Shown here: piece by piece, positions 1-5,577 of the stretch
Layout: every line of letters begins with the position of its first letter
Position numbering within the stretch: the first letter of the stretch is position 1
NCBI GenBank assembly: GCA_012026715.1
Contig: VEPB01000589.1
Coordinates: 1-6,768 of the forward strand
Origin: Methylococcaceae bacterium
Lineage (GTDB): Bacteria > Pseudomonadota > Gammaproteobacteria > Methylococcales > Methylococcaceae
Reading direction: 5' to 3'
DNA: 6,768 nt
Position numbers and translations under genes: made by a program
The notes under the pieces: generated by a model
Seen by the model: only the letters and a program-made list of their open reading frames with translations
Database searches by the model: none
What the model was told of the DNA's origin: nothing

Positions 1-859
1 GCGCCTTGGTACGATCCAGATGCTCGCGGTCCCCCAGTGCGGCGGTGGCCGCGGCCAGCGCCAGGGTATTCACGTTGAACGGCTGGCGCACCCGATTCAG
101 CAGGTCCGCCAGGGCCGGGCTGGATACCGCGTAGCCGACCCGCAGCCCCGCCAGACCGTAGGCCTTGGAAAAGGTGCGGGTGACGATCAGATTGGGAAAA
201 TCCTTGAGCCACTGCAGGCAATCCGGGTAGTCCGGAAAATCCACATACTCGAAATAGGCCTCGTCCACCACCACCACGACCTGCGGCGGCACCGCTGCCA
301 GAAACGCGCGCAATTCGTCGCGCCGGAGATAAGTGCCGGTGGGATTGTTGGGGTTGGCGACGAACACGACCCGCACCGGTTCGTCGATCAGCTTGGCCAT
401 GGCCTTCAGGTCGTGGCCGTATGCCGGACCCTCGCCGCCGTCATGGGCCTTCGCTACCCGCAACTCCGCCCCGCAGGCCTGGGTGACGATGGGATAGACC
501 GCGAAGGCATGCGCGGAGAACACTGCCGCCGTGCCCGGCCCCAGAAAGGCCCGCCCCACCAGGTCCAACACGTCGTTGGAGCCGTTGCCCAGGGTGATCT
601 GGTCGGCGCCAACGTTCAGATGCCGCGCCAACGCCGCCTTCAGCTCGAAGCCGCCGCCGTCCGGGTAAAGATGCAATTCTCCCAGCAAACCGGAAATGGC
701 CGCCAACGCCTTGGGACTCGGCCCCAGGGGATTCTCGTTGGACGCCAGCTTGACGATGTTGGAAATGCCCAGTTCGCGTTCCAATTCGCTGATGGGCTTG
801 CCGGGCTGGTAAGGCGTGAGGCCCTGCACACCGGCAACGGCCATTTGTTCGGGTTTCAT
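1..859 (-). CDS. hisC: Histidinol-phosphate aminotransferase HisC, C-terminus cut by window edge
   Basis: PLP-dependent class I/II aminotransferase that converts imidazole acetol phosphate plus glutamate to histidinol phosphate in cytosolic histidine synthesis; relatives also transaminate aromatic keto acids. My translation from 859 gives 286 residues with no stop before the edge; the family runs about 350-370, so roughly the last 70-80 residues are missing. Visible motifs: ASNENPLG (39-46), YPDG (65-68), NPNNPTG (169-175), the D-E-A-Y PLP-ring segment (199-202), and TFSKAYGLAGLR (229-240), whose Lys232 should form the Schiff base and Arg240 bind the substrate carboxylate. The ATG at 859 fits the family N-terminus (GLTPYQPGKPI follows), although its ribosome binding site is weak. 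In many gammaproteobacteria hisC directly follows pheA; here about 2.1 kb of accessory DNA lies between them. Confidence 0.96.
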   Translation of the reverse strand, partial: MKPEQMAVAGVQGLTPYQPGKPISELERELGISNIVKLASNENPLGPSPKALAAISGLLGELHLYPDGGGFELKAALARHLNVGADQITLGNGSNDVLDLVGRAFLGPGTAAVFSAHAFAVYPIVTQACGAELRVAKAHDGGEGPAYGHDLKAMAKLIDEPVRVVFVANPNNPTGTYLRRDELRAFLAAVPPQVVVVVDEAYFEYVDFPDYPDCLQWLKDFPNLIVTRTFSKAYGLAGLRVGYAVSSPALADLLNRVRQPFNVNTLALAAATAALGDREHLDRTKA

Positions 860-982
860 GGTGTGATTCTATTTCTAATTGGGATGAAAGCTTTGCAGTG
901 GCGGGCACGGTTTTGGTGCCCGACATTCGCCCAAATTCAGCCGATTTGGCGGGCAAGGCTGCGCAAATGCCCAAGAATTTGG
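860..982. other. Intergenic gap upstream of hisC with one perfect inverted repeat
   Basis: This 123-base gap separates the small gene at 983-1327 from hisC and should hold hisC expression signals. No convincing -10/-35 pair or strong ribosome binding site is visible. It contains the inverted repeat described at 902-922. Open frames crossing it on either strand show no recognisable protein features. Confidence 0.5.
902..922. repeat. 7-bp perfect inverted repeat (hairpin) upstream of hisC
   Basis: Arms CGGGCAC (902-908) and GTGCCCG (916-922) enclose a 7-base loop. Neither strand has a T-tract after the stem, so it does not look like an intrinsic terminator. It could be a REP-like remnant, a transcript hairpin in the hisC leader or an operator. 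It lies about 45 bases before the hisC start. Confidence 0.5.
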
Positions 983-1327
983 CTATCGATGAAACTCGGC
1001 GATCAATTCGATTTTCCCGACGATGTGTCCATTGAACTCCGTCAGTTCCTCGGCGGGAATCCAAAGCTCCTGGTGAATGGAACCACCGACCGTCTGGACC
1101 GGATAGCGACCGACAAAGTCAGCATCCATCGAAAATTTGGTCACAAATCCCGCCCCGCTTTGCGGCACATTCCAATCCCGAGCGATTTGAACCGCGTACT
1201 CCTCATTGAGCACCGGGTAGAAAATCGGCTGTTCCGGCAACCGCGGCGGAAACTCCCGCCAGCCTGAAGCCTCGATCAACGCCAACTCCTTCGGCCCGAC
1301 CGGGCGGTACAGTGTCATTACGCTCAT
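983..1327 (-). CDS. Small protein resembling the 'ADP-ribosylation/crystallin J1' family, function unknown
   Basis: This 114-residue soluble protein has no signal peptide or membrane segment. From memory it resembles short proteins that databases label ADP-ribosylation/crystallin J1: TLYRPVG (5-11), FPPRLPEQPIFYPVLNEEYA (26-45), the FVTKF strand (61-65) and QTVGGSIHQELWIPAEEL (78-95). The database name does not establish any ADP-ribose chemistry. The strand-rich pattern, with a conserved Arg near the start and E/H residues in the QTVGGSIHQEL segment, might fit a compact ADP-ribosyltransferase-like fold, but that is speculation. The start at 1327 is preceded by GAGG (1333-1336) with a 5-base spacer, favouring it over the ATG three codons later. 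It sits alone in the accessory stretch between pheA and hisC. Confidence 0.8.
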   Translation of the reverse strand: MSVMTLYRPVGPKELALIEASGWREFPPRLPEQPIFYPVLNEEYAVQIARDWNVPQSGAGFVTKFSMDADFVGRYPVQTVGGSIHQELWIPAEELTEFNGHIVGKIELIAEFHR

Positions 1328-1397
1328 AAAGGCCTCAATTCTGCTGCTTCGAGGTTCCGTAATCCAGAGTTAACAACGGAAATACCAGACTACCGAG

Positions 1398-1865
1398 TCA
1401 ATTTGGCGACTTAAAACCGGAAGGCTCTTCGGAACGCTGGTCCTGCCACCATCGATTGGTTTCCGCCAGGATGCGCTCCATCTCCTCGAACAACCGGTCC
1501 ACTTCGTTGTCGGCAACCTCTCCGGCCGCGGCGGTGAGGTAATCGAGCCGGGCCTGAAGCCCCAATAACTGTGTCACCGTTTGGGTGTACCGCACCCAAA
1601 GCGCCCGATGGTTGAAAAAGGTATCGAAGCCGGTGAGCACGGTCACGGTGGCGCTCAACACCAAGGCGATATTGCGGATATAAACCACCTTGTCCTCCGG
1701 CACGCCCTGAATGCCGAGCAGCACGGTCACCACCGCGCTAATGACCGTGGCACCTAGATAAACCAGAAAAGCCTTCCGCTTGTTCCGCTCGCGTTTCTTC
1801 TCGAAAGCTGCGAGATATCCGGACAACTGGGATTTAAGGACTTCGAGTTTAGGGTTTTGCGTCAT
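1398..1865 (-). CDS. Two-transmembrane SLATT/DUF4231-like membrane protein
   Basis: The protein is 155 residues. A basic N-terminal helix (FEKKRERNKRK, 21-31) precedes two hydrophobic segments at about 32-52 and 62-83, linked by a short polar turn (GVPEDK). Then come WVRYTQT (90-96) and a long C-terminal amphipathic helix rich in Glu/Arg (about 97-143) ending with NRWWQDQ. Two helices, a W-x-R-Y motif and a C-terminal helix are the architecture of SLATT/DUF4231 proteins. These are predicted pore-forming effectors, some of which accompany nucleotide-second-messenger or SLOG sensor genes in antiphage and stress systems. No cyclase, SLOG or nuclease partner lies in this window, so the role is open. 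The inner-membrane location is inferred. The ATG at 1865 has no strong ribosome binding site. Repeat copy A begins about 60 bases upstream of its start. Confidence 0.82.
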   Translation of the reverse strand: MTQNPKLEVLKSQLSGYLAAFEKKRERNKRKAFLVYLGATVISAVVTVLLGIQGVPEDKVVYIRNIALVLSATVTVLTGFDTFFNHRALWVRYTQTVTQLLGLQARLDYLTAAAGEVADNEVDRLFEEMERILAETNRWWQDQRSEEPSGFKSPN

Positions 1866-1928
1866 GAGGTGGTCTTTGTCACGGTTCGTTTATATCATCG
1901 GTTCTTAAATGACGTTGATATTTCAATT

Positions 1929-2175
1929 TTGAATCGCTGCGCGATGACCATTTTGAATGTGGGTTCTCGGACCCACGGCCGCGATACTTTTCTTTGCGTG
2001 GCCAAAGAAAAGTATCCAAAAGAAAAGCCACCCCCAGCCGCGAAAGCCCTTGCGCTCCTCGCTTTCAGCAGGGGTTGGCAGAAGGGCGATCCATCGCCCT
2101 CTGCCAACGCGCGGCATCCCTGCCGCGCCCCTTCGGGCTGATCCTGCTGAAAGCTGCGGTGCTCAGCGCGGCTGT
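1929..2175 (-). repeat. Structured ~250-bp repeat, copy A (inverted)
   Basis: Read on the minus strand this copy matches B and C in module order. It starts with a GCGC(T/C)GAGCACCG box (2157-2170 region). Outer stem P1 is GCTTTCAGCAGG/CCTGCTGAAAGC (arms 2143-2154 and 2061-2072, 12 perfect pairs). P2 is GCGCGGC/GCCGCGC around an AGGGAT loop (2109-2128). P3 is a GTTGGCAGA-GGGCGA hairpin with a TGGA loop and one bulged T (2074-2108). P4 is a perfect 13-bp stem (1984-1996 with 2003-2015). P5 is GTGGGT/ACCCAC (1959-1976), and P6 is ATCGC/GCGAT (1933-1945). P1-P3 form a branched unit, with P1 enclosing P2 and P3. Several pairs differ from B and C in a compensated way. Confidence 0.88.
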
Positions 2176-2190
2176 AGGGGATTTCCTCTT

Positions 2191-2288
2191 CGTCGCCCCG
2201 GCAGGGAATGCCGGGGTCCAGGTTACAAGGATGTATAGGCCTTGCCATCCATGGCATCTGGATTCCGGCAATCCATGCCGGAATGACG
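2191..2288. repeat. Inverted pair of REP-type palindromes (BIME-like)
   Basis: Unit 1 (plus strand, 2191-2221) is CGTC, an 8-bp stem CCCCGGCA/TGCCGGGG around loop GGGAA, then TCCAG. Unit 2 (minus strand, 2288-2258) is CGTC, a 9-bp stem ATTCCGGCA/TGCCGGAAT around loop TGGAT, then CCAG. The units share the CGTC head and CCAG tail and differ by compensated stem changes. They face each other across about 36 bases that contain further imperfect inverted similarity (GGATG against CATCC). This is the layout of REP doublets or BIMEs, which are thought to be mobilised by RAYT (TnpA-REP) transposases. No such gene is in the window. Confidence 0.8.
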
Positions 2289-2309
2289 AGACCGGCTAGG
2301 CTCTTGGCT

Positions 2310-2571
2310 CTTGATCTTCAAGTCCCGTTCAGTCGCGCCGAGCACCGGAGCTTTTGACGGGAACAGCCCGTTAGGGGAGCGGCAGGGATGCCGCTCGTTG
2401 CCTGAGGGGCAGGAGCCCCTTCAGGCAACCCCCGCCAAAAGCGAGGAGCGCAGGATCAAGCGGCTGTCGGGCCGCCTTTTCTTTGGTTCGTTTCTTTTGG
2501 CGGCGCAAAAGAAATGAACTCGGCCGTGGGTCCGAGAACCCACAATCAAATCAGCTATCGCGGAGCGATTC
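2310..2571 (+). repeat. Structured ~250-bp repeat, copy B
   Basis: The modules in order are: a CCCGTTCAG head (2324) with weaker similarity to copy C back to about 2310; P1 GCTTTTGACGGG with CCCGCCAAAAGC (2350-2361 and 2431-2442, one A-C mismatch); P2 GAGCGGC/GCCGCTC around AGGGAT (2377-2396); P3 with a GTTGCCTGA arm, AGGA loop and bulged T (2397-2429); P4 GTTCGTTTCTTTTG against CAAAAGAAATGAAC (2486-2499 and 2506-2519, one G-T pair); P5 (2526-2543); and P6 ATCGC/GCGAT (2557-2569). Its end overlaps the 3' end of the gene at 2551-2958. Copy B is in the opposite orientation to copy A, with the REP pair between them. Confidence 0.88.
2460..2484 (+). terminator. Possible intrinsic terminator-like hairpin inside repeat copy B
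   Basis: GCGGC (2460-2464) and GCCGC (2471-2475) enclose a 6-base loop and are followed by CTTTTCTTT. The stem is only 5 bp, and the same stem is not well kept in copies A and C. If real, it would end a plus-strand transcript starting within copy B before the P4 hairpin. The T-rich stretch may simply be the left arm of P4. Confidence 0.25.
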
Positions 2572-2958
2572 CCTCATAAAGGGTCTCTCGCCCCACATCG
2601 CAACGTACAGCGCCCTAAGATTTTGGGGAAGGCAGGACCAACTCTGCCTCTTTCCCTCGACATCCATATCCCACATCAAATTCTCTACATAACTCACATC
2701 GATACACCGAGTGGTCGCAGAATCAGCCGTTTCCAATATTTTCGACATGACATCAAAATGCCGGCCTGCTTTGAACCAATCCGCAGACTTCAATAATTCG
2801 GTGGTCCGCTGTGAAAACTGCTCAATCCACACATGCGGAGCCTCTTCCATGTCAAAACCCTGAACCTGCATTTTGACATCTGCCCAACTAGCATCATCCG
2901 GAAACGCTTCCCGAATCTGCCGCACCAGATTCCTAGCGGCTAATTCGTCTGGCGTCAT
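2551..2958 (-). CDS. Hypothetical protein downstream of pheA, possibly immunity-like
   Basis: This 135-residue soluble acidic protein has no signal peptide or membrane segment, and I do not recognise it firmly. Distinctive segments are HFDVMSKILETAD (67-79), CIDVSYVENLMW (85-96) and LPQNLRALYVAMWG (110-123). These vaguely recall small helical families such as DUF7674 that include immunity-like proteins; this is a weak guess. The ATG lies 19 bases after the pheA stop with no clear ribosome binding site, so it may be read through from pheA. Its base composition is visibly less GC-rich than pheA or serA, suggesting an acquired gene. The last codons (about MRESLRDS) and the TGA lie in or at the edge of repeat copy B, so the present C-terminus may have been supplied by the repeat. 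Confidence 0.72.
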   Translation of the reverse strand: MTPDELAARNLVRQIREAFPDDASWADVKMQVQGFDMEEAPHVWIEQFSQRTTELLKSADWFKAGRHFDVMSKILETADSATTRCIDVSYVENLMWDMDVEGKRQSWSCLPQNLRALYVAMWGERPFMRESLRDS

Positions 2959-2977
2959 AAATACGGTGCTTATAAAG

Positions 2978-4063
2978 TCACCCCACCGCCCTAGGATAGG
3001 ACCCCAAGACCTTAACCATCGTCACCCGCCCATCCAACTCCTTCAACGCGTCCATAACGGATGCATCCTCCCGGTGCCCCTCGATATCGATAAAAAACAC
3101 ATAATCCCAGGCCTCCCGGCGGGAGGGGCGGGATTCGATCTTGCTCATGCTGATGCCGCAGCGGGCGAAGGGCTCCAGGGTGTGGTAGAGGGCTCCGGGA
3201 TTGTTACGGGTGGAGATCAGGATGGAGGTCTTGTCGGAGCCGGTAGGTCCCACCGGGTTGCGGCCAATAACGAGGAATCGGGTGGTGTTGTCCGGGTCAT
3301 CCTCGATGTTGCGCTCCAGGATGTTGAGGCCGTAGAGCTTGGCGGCCATGTCGCCGGCCACCGCGGCGGTGCCATCGCCTTCCGCCGCCAGCCGGGCGGC
3401 TTCGGCGTTGCTGGAAACGGCCACCCGCTCGACGCCGGGCAGATGCCGGTCCAGCCAGCCCCGGCACTGGGCCAGGGACTGCTGGTGGGAATACACCCGC
3501 CGGATGTCGGCCACCTTGGTCATCTTGCCCATCAGGTTCTGGTGGATGCGCAGCACCACCTCGCCGATGATCAGCAGCCGGCTGTGAAGGAAGCTGTCCA
3601 GGGTCAGGGCGATGACGCCTTCCGTGGAGTTCTCCACCGGCACCACGCCGAACTGGCTGGACCCGCTTTCCACGGCCCGGAAGATCTCGTCGATGCTGCC
3701 GCTGGGGCTGGCCTGGATCGCATGGCCGAAGTGCTTGTAGGCGGCCTGCTGGCTGAAGGTGCCTTCGGGCCCCAGGAAGGCCACGGTCAGCGGCTTCTCC
3801 AACGCCAGGCATTCCGACATCACCTCGCGGAACAGCCGCCGCACCGCATCACGGCTCAGCGGCCCAGGGTTATTGGCGGCGATGCGGTTCAACACCTCGG
3901 CTTCCCGCTCCGGCCGGTAGAAGCAGTCCACCTCGCCGTCCTGCTGTTTGGCTTCCGCCACCTGCTGGGCGCAGCGGGCACGGCGATTGAGCAGGTCCAG
4001 CACCTGATCGTCGATGGCATCGATCTGCCGGCGCAGATCGGCCAGGTTGAGTTCGCCAGCCAT
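2978..4063 (-). CDS. pheA: Bifunctional chorismate mutase/prephenate dehydratase (P-protein)
   Basis: This cytosolic enzyme converts chorismate to prephenate and then to phenylpyruvate, the committed branch to phenylalanine. Its 361 residues match the family. The AroQ-type chorismate mutase spans about 5-90, with LRRQID (10-15), RRARCAQQVAEAK (27-39) and RPERE (50-54) carrying the expected Arg, Lys and Glu. The prephenate dehydratase domain spans about 92-268, with FLGPEGTFS (96-104), PVENSTEG (142-149) and the catalytic TTRF (260-263). The ACT domain spans about 278-355, with GALY (290-293) and ESRP (310-313), the residues associated with phenylalanine feedback binding, so allosteric inhibition by Phe is expected. 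The ATG at 4063 has a TGAGG ribosome binding site that overlaps the serA stop 8 bases upstream, implying translational coupling. No leader-peptide attenuator is visible. Confidence 0.97.
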   Translation of the reverse strand: MAGELNLADLRRQIDAIDDQVLDLLNRRARCAQQVAEAKQQDGEVDCFYRPEREAEVLNRIAANNPGPLSRDAVRRLFREVMSECLALEKPLTVAFLGPEGTFSQQAAYKHFGHAIQASPSGSIDEIFRAVESGSSQFGVVPVENSTEGVIALTLDSFLHSRLLIIGEVVLRIHQNLMGKMTKVADIRRVYSHQQSLAQCRGWLDRHLPGVERVAVSSNAEAARLAAEGDGTAAVAGDMAAKLYGLNILERNIEDDPDNTTRFLVIGRNPVGPTGSDKTSILISTRNNPGALYHTLEPFARCGISMSKIESRPSRREAWDYVFFIDIEGHREDASVMDALKELDGRVTMVKVLGSYPRAVG

Positions 4064-4068
4064 GGTTC

Positions 4069-4074
4069 GCCTCA
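4069..4074 (-). promoter_or_regulatory. pheA ribosome binding site overlapping the serA stop codon
   Basis: On the minus strand the serA TGA (4074-4072) runs straight into GG, giving TGAGG six bases before the pheA ATG at 4063. Ribosomes finishing serA would sit on the pheA start region. This favours the assigned pheA start and coupled synthesis of the two enzymes. Confidence 0.75.
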
Positions 4075-5235
4075 GATGGCGCGCACCGCCAACACGCCCT
4101 TGATGCCGCCGATGGTGACCAGGGTCTTGGCCGGAATTCGGGCGCTCAGGTCCAGCAAGGTGTAGGCGTAGTCACCCCGCGAGCGGTTGAGCAGATCGAT
4201 GATGTTGAGATCGGCGGCGGCCAGCGCTGCGGAAATCTGCCCCACCATGTTGGGCACGTTTTCGTTCACCACCCCCAGCCGATAACCCTCGCCCCGCGGC
4301 ATTTCCACATTGGGAAAGTTGACGGAGTTGCGGATGTTGCCGTTCTCCAGGTAGTCGCGCAGCTGGTCGGCGATCATGACCGCGCAGTTGTCTTCCGCTT
4401 CTTCGGTGGAGGCTCCCAGATGCGGCAGCAGAATGACACCGGGCTTGCCCAGCAGGGCATTGCAGGGGAAGTCGCTGACATAGGCGCGCAGTTTGCCGGA
4501 TTCCAGCGCGGCGGCGGAAGCGCCGTCGTCAACGATGCCGGAGCGGGAGAAGTTGAGGATGACCGAGCCGGGTTTCATCAATTCGATGCGGTCGCCATTG
4601 ATGAGATGGCGGGTGTGGTCGTTGAGCGGCACGTGGACCGTGACATAGTCGGAGCGGGCGACCAGATCATCCACCCCGGCAGCCTTCTGCACCGAGGCCG
4701 ACAGCTGCCAGGCGCTGTCCACCGTCAGTTGGGGATCGAAGCCGATGACCTTCATCCCCAGGGCCAGGGCGGTGTTGGCGACCTTCACGCCAATGGCGCC
4801 GAGGCCGATGACCCCCAGGGTCTTGCCGGCCAGTTCGGTGCCGGCGAAGTTTTTCTTGCCCTGTTCCACCGCCTGGTCAATGGACTTGTCGTCGCCGGAA
4901 ACGCCGCGGCCGAAATCCCAGGCAGGACAGATGTTGCGGGCCGCCAGCAACATGCCGGCCACCACCAACTCCTTCACCGCGTTGGCGTTGGCGCCTGGCG
5001 CGTTGAATACCGGAATGCCGCGTTTGGAACACTCATCCACCGGAATGTTGTTCACCCCTGCTCCGGCCCGACCGATGCACTTGACGGTGTCGGCGATGGG
5101 CACCCCGTGCAGCTTGAAGGAGCGCAGCATGATGGCGTCGGGATGCTGAATCTCCGAGGCGACTTCGTAGCGGTCCCTGGGAAAGCGCTCCAGGCCGGCA
5201 ATGGAAATATTGTTATAGGTCAGTATTTTATACAT
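4072..5235 (-). CDS. serA: D-3-phosphoglycerate dehydrogenase, short ACT-domain type
   Basis: The enzyme oxidises 3-phosphoglycerate to 3-phosphohydroxypyruvate with NAD, the first step of serine synthesis. From 5235 it has 387 residues: an N-terminal substrate-domain segment with GRAGAGVNNIP (55-65) and NAPGANANAVKEL (78-90), a Rossmann domain with GVIGLGAIG (141-149) and an acidic residue at D167 favouring NAD, Arg231 in NFSRSG, His272 in PHLGAST, and a C-terminal ACT domain (about 317-387). It lacks the extra intervening domain of long SerA. The usual catalytic Glu after the D-V-F motif is not evident: the segment reads SDFPCNALLG (254-263) and is shorter. ACT-mediated serine feedback is plausible. 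The frame stays open 57 codons further upstream, but that part lies partly in repeat copy C and is not family-like. MYKILTYNNI is the expected start, with AGGTGG about 10 bases before it. Confidence 0.95.
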   Translation of the reverse strand: MYKILTYNNISIAGLERFPRDRYEVASEIQHPDAIMLRSFKLHGVPIADTVKCIGRAGAGVNNIPVDECSKRGIPVFNAPGANANAVKELVVAGMLLAARNICPAWDFGRGVSGDDKSIDQAVEQGKKNFAGTELAGKTLGVIGLGAIGVKVANTALALGMKVIGFDPQLTVDSAWQLSASVQKAAGVDDLVARSDYVTVHVPLNDHTRHLINGDRIELMKPGSVILNFSRSGIVDDGASAAALESGKLRAYVSDFPCNALLGKPGVILLPHLGASTEEAEDNCAVMIADQLRDYLENGNIRNSVNFPNVEMPRGEGYRLGVVNENVPNMVGQISAALAAADLNIIDLLNRSRGDYAYTLLDLSARIPAKTLVTIGGIKGVLAVRAI

Positions 5236-5577
5236 CGTACAAATTCCACCTGCGTCAGAGTCCACACACATCTTCTTTGATTCTGTACTTGCTGTTCCAG
5301 CCCCGTTCAGTCGCGCCGAGCACCGGAGCTTTTGGCGGGACCAGCCCGTCAGGGGAGCCGCAGGGACGCGGCTCGTTGCCTGAGGGGCAGGAGCCCCTTC
5401 AGGCAACCCCCGCCAAAAGCGAGGAGCACAGGATCAAGCGACTGTCGGGTGGCCTTTCTTTTGGATACTTTTCTTTGGCCAAGCAAAGAAAAGTATCGCG
5501 GCCGTGGGTCCGCGAACCCACATTCAAATCAGCCATCGCGCAGCGATTCAAGACCGAAAGGCCAGGCAGCAACGCAA
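5236..5577. other. Gap between serC and serA, mostly repeat copy C
   Basis: About 264 of the 342 bases are repeat copy C (5288-5551). The remainder, 5236-5287, is the serA leader, with a possible AGGTGG ribosome binding site and no clear promoter. A further 26 bases follow the serC stop. If serC and serA share a transcript, the complement of copy C would be part of it. Plus-strand open frames of 110 codons or more here are repeat-derived and not called. Confidence 0.75.
5288..5551 (+). repeat. Structured ~250-bp repeat, copy C
   Basis: The modules in order are: a CCCGTTCAG head (5302); the GCGCCGAGCACCG box (5313-5325); P1 GCTTTTGGCGGG/CCCGCCAAAAGC (5328-5339 and 5409-5420, 12 perfect pairs); P2 GAGCCGC/GCGGCTC around AGGGAC (5355-5374); P3 with a GTTGCCTGA arm, AGGA loop and bulged T (5375-5407); P4, a perfect 13-bp stem ATACTTTTCTTTG/CAAAGAAAAGTAT (5465-5477 and 5484-5496); P5 GTGGGT/ACCCAC (5504-5521); and P6 ATCGC/GCGAT (5535-5547). 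It lies in the serC-serA gap, opposite in sense to the genes, and is nearest in sequence to copy B over P1-P3 but to copy A over P4-P6. Confidence 0.88.

Larger units (their letters stand above)
1866..2550. other. Gene-free repeat island between two accessory genes
   Basis: The first 60 or so bases (1866-1928) are AT-rich and would be the promoter region of the SLATT-like gene, though no clear -35/-10 pair stands out. The rest is almost entirely repeat: copy A inverted (1929-2175), an inverted REP pair (2191-2288) and copy B (2310-2571). Several open frames of 60-120 codons cross it on both strands. They overlap the palindromes, lack ribosome binding sites and carry no domain, so I do not call them genes. 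Confidence 0.8.

Noticed and set aside
902..922. Rho-independent terminator for the 983-1327 gene
   Set aside because: There is no T-tract after the stem on either strand.
441..1064. Minus-strand 207-codon open frame crossing the hisC start
   Set aside because: It is out of frame with hisC, overlaps the hisC N-terminal half and the intergenic gap, and has no recognisable protein features.
20..1267. Long plus-strand open frame of 415 codons, and similar long plus-strand frames opposite pheA, serA and serC
   Set aside because: They are antisense shadows of GC-rich coding sequence; their translations are low-complexity and rich in G, H, Q, R, and the minus strand encodes well-recognised enzymes.
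1866..1928. Sigma-70 promoter for the SLATT-like gene
   Set aside because: The region is AT-rich and is the right place, but no -35/-10 pair with acceptable spacing was convincing.
1929..2571. CRISPR array
   Set aside because: The repeats are long, structured, few and inverted relative to each other, with no regular short repeat-spacer pattern and no cas genes.
5236..5406. 57-codon N-terminal extension of serA
   Set aside because: It lies partly in repeat copy C, is unlike any PGDH N-terminus, and the ATG at 5235 gives the normal family start.
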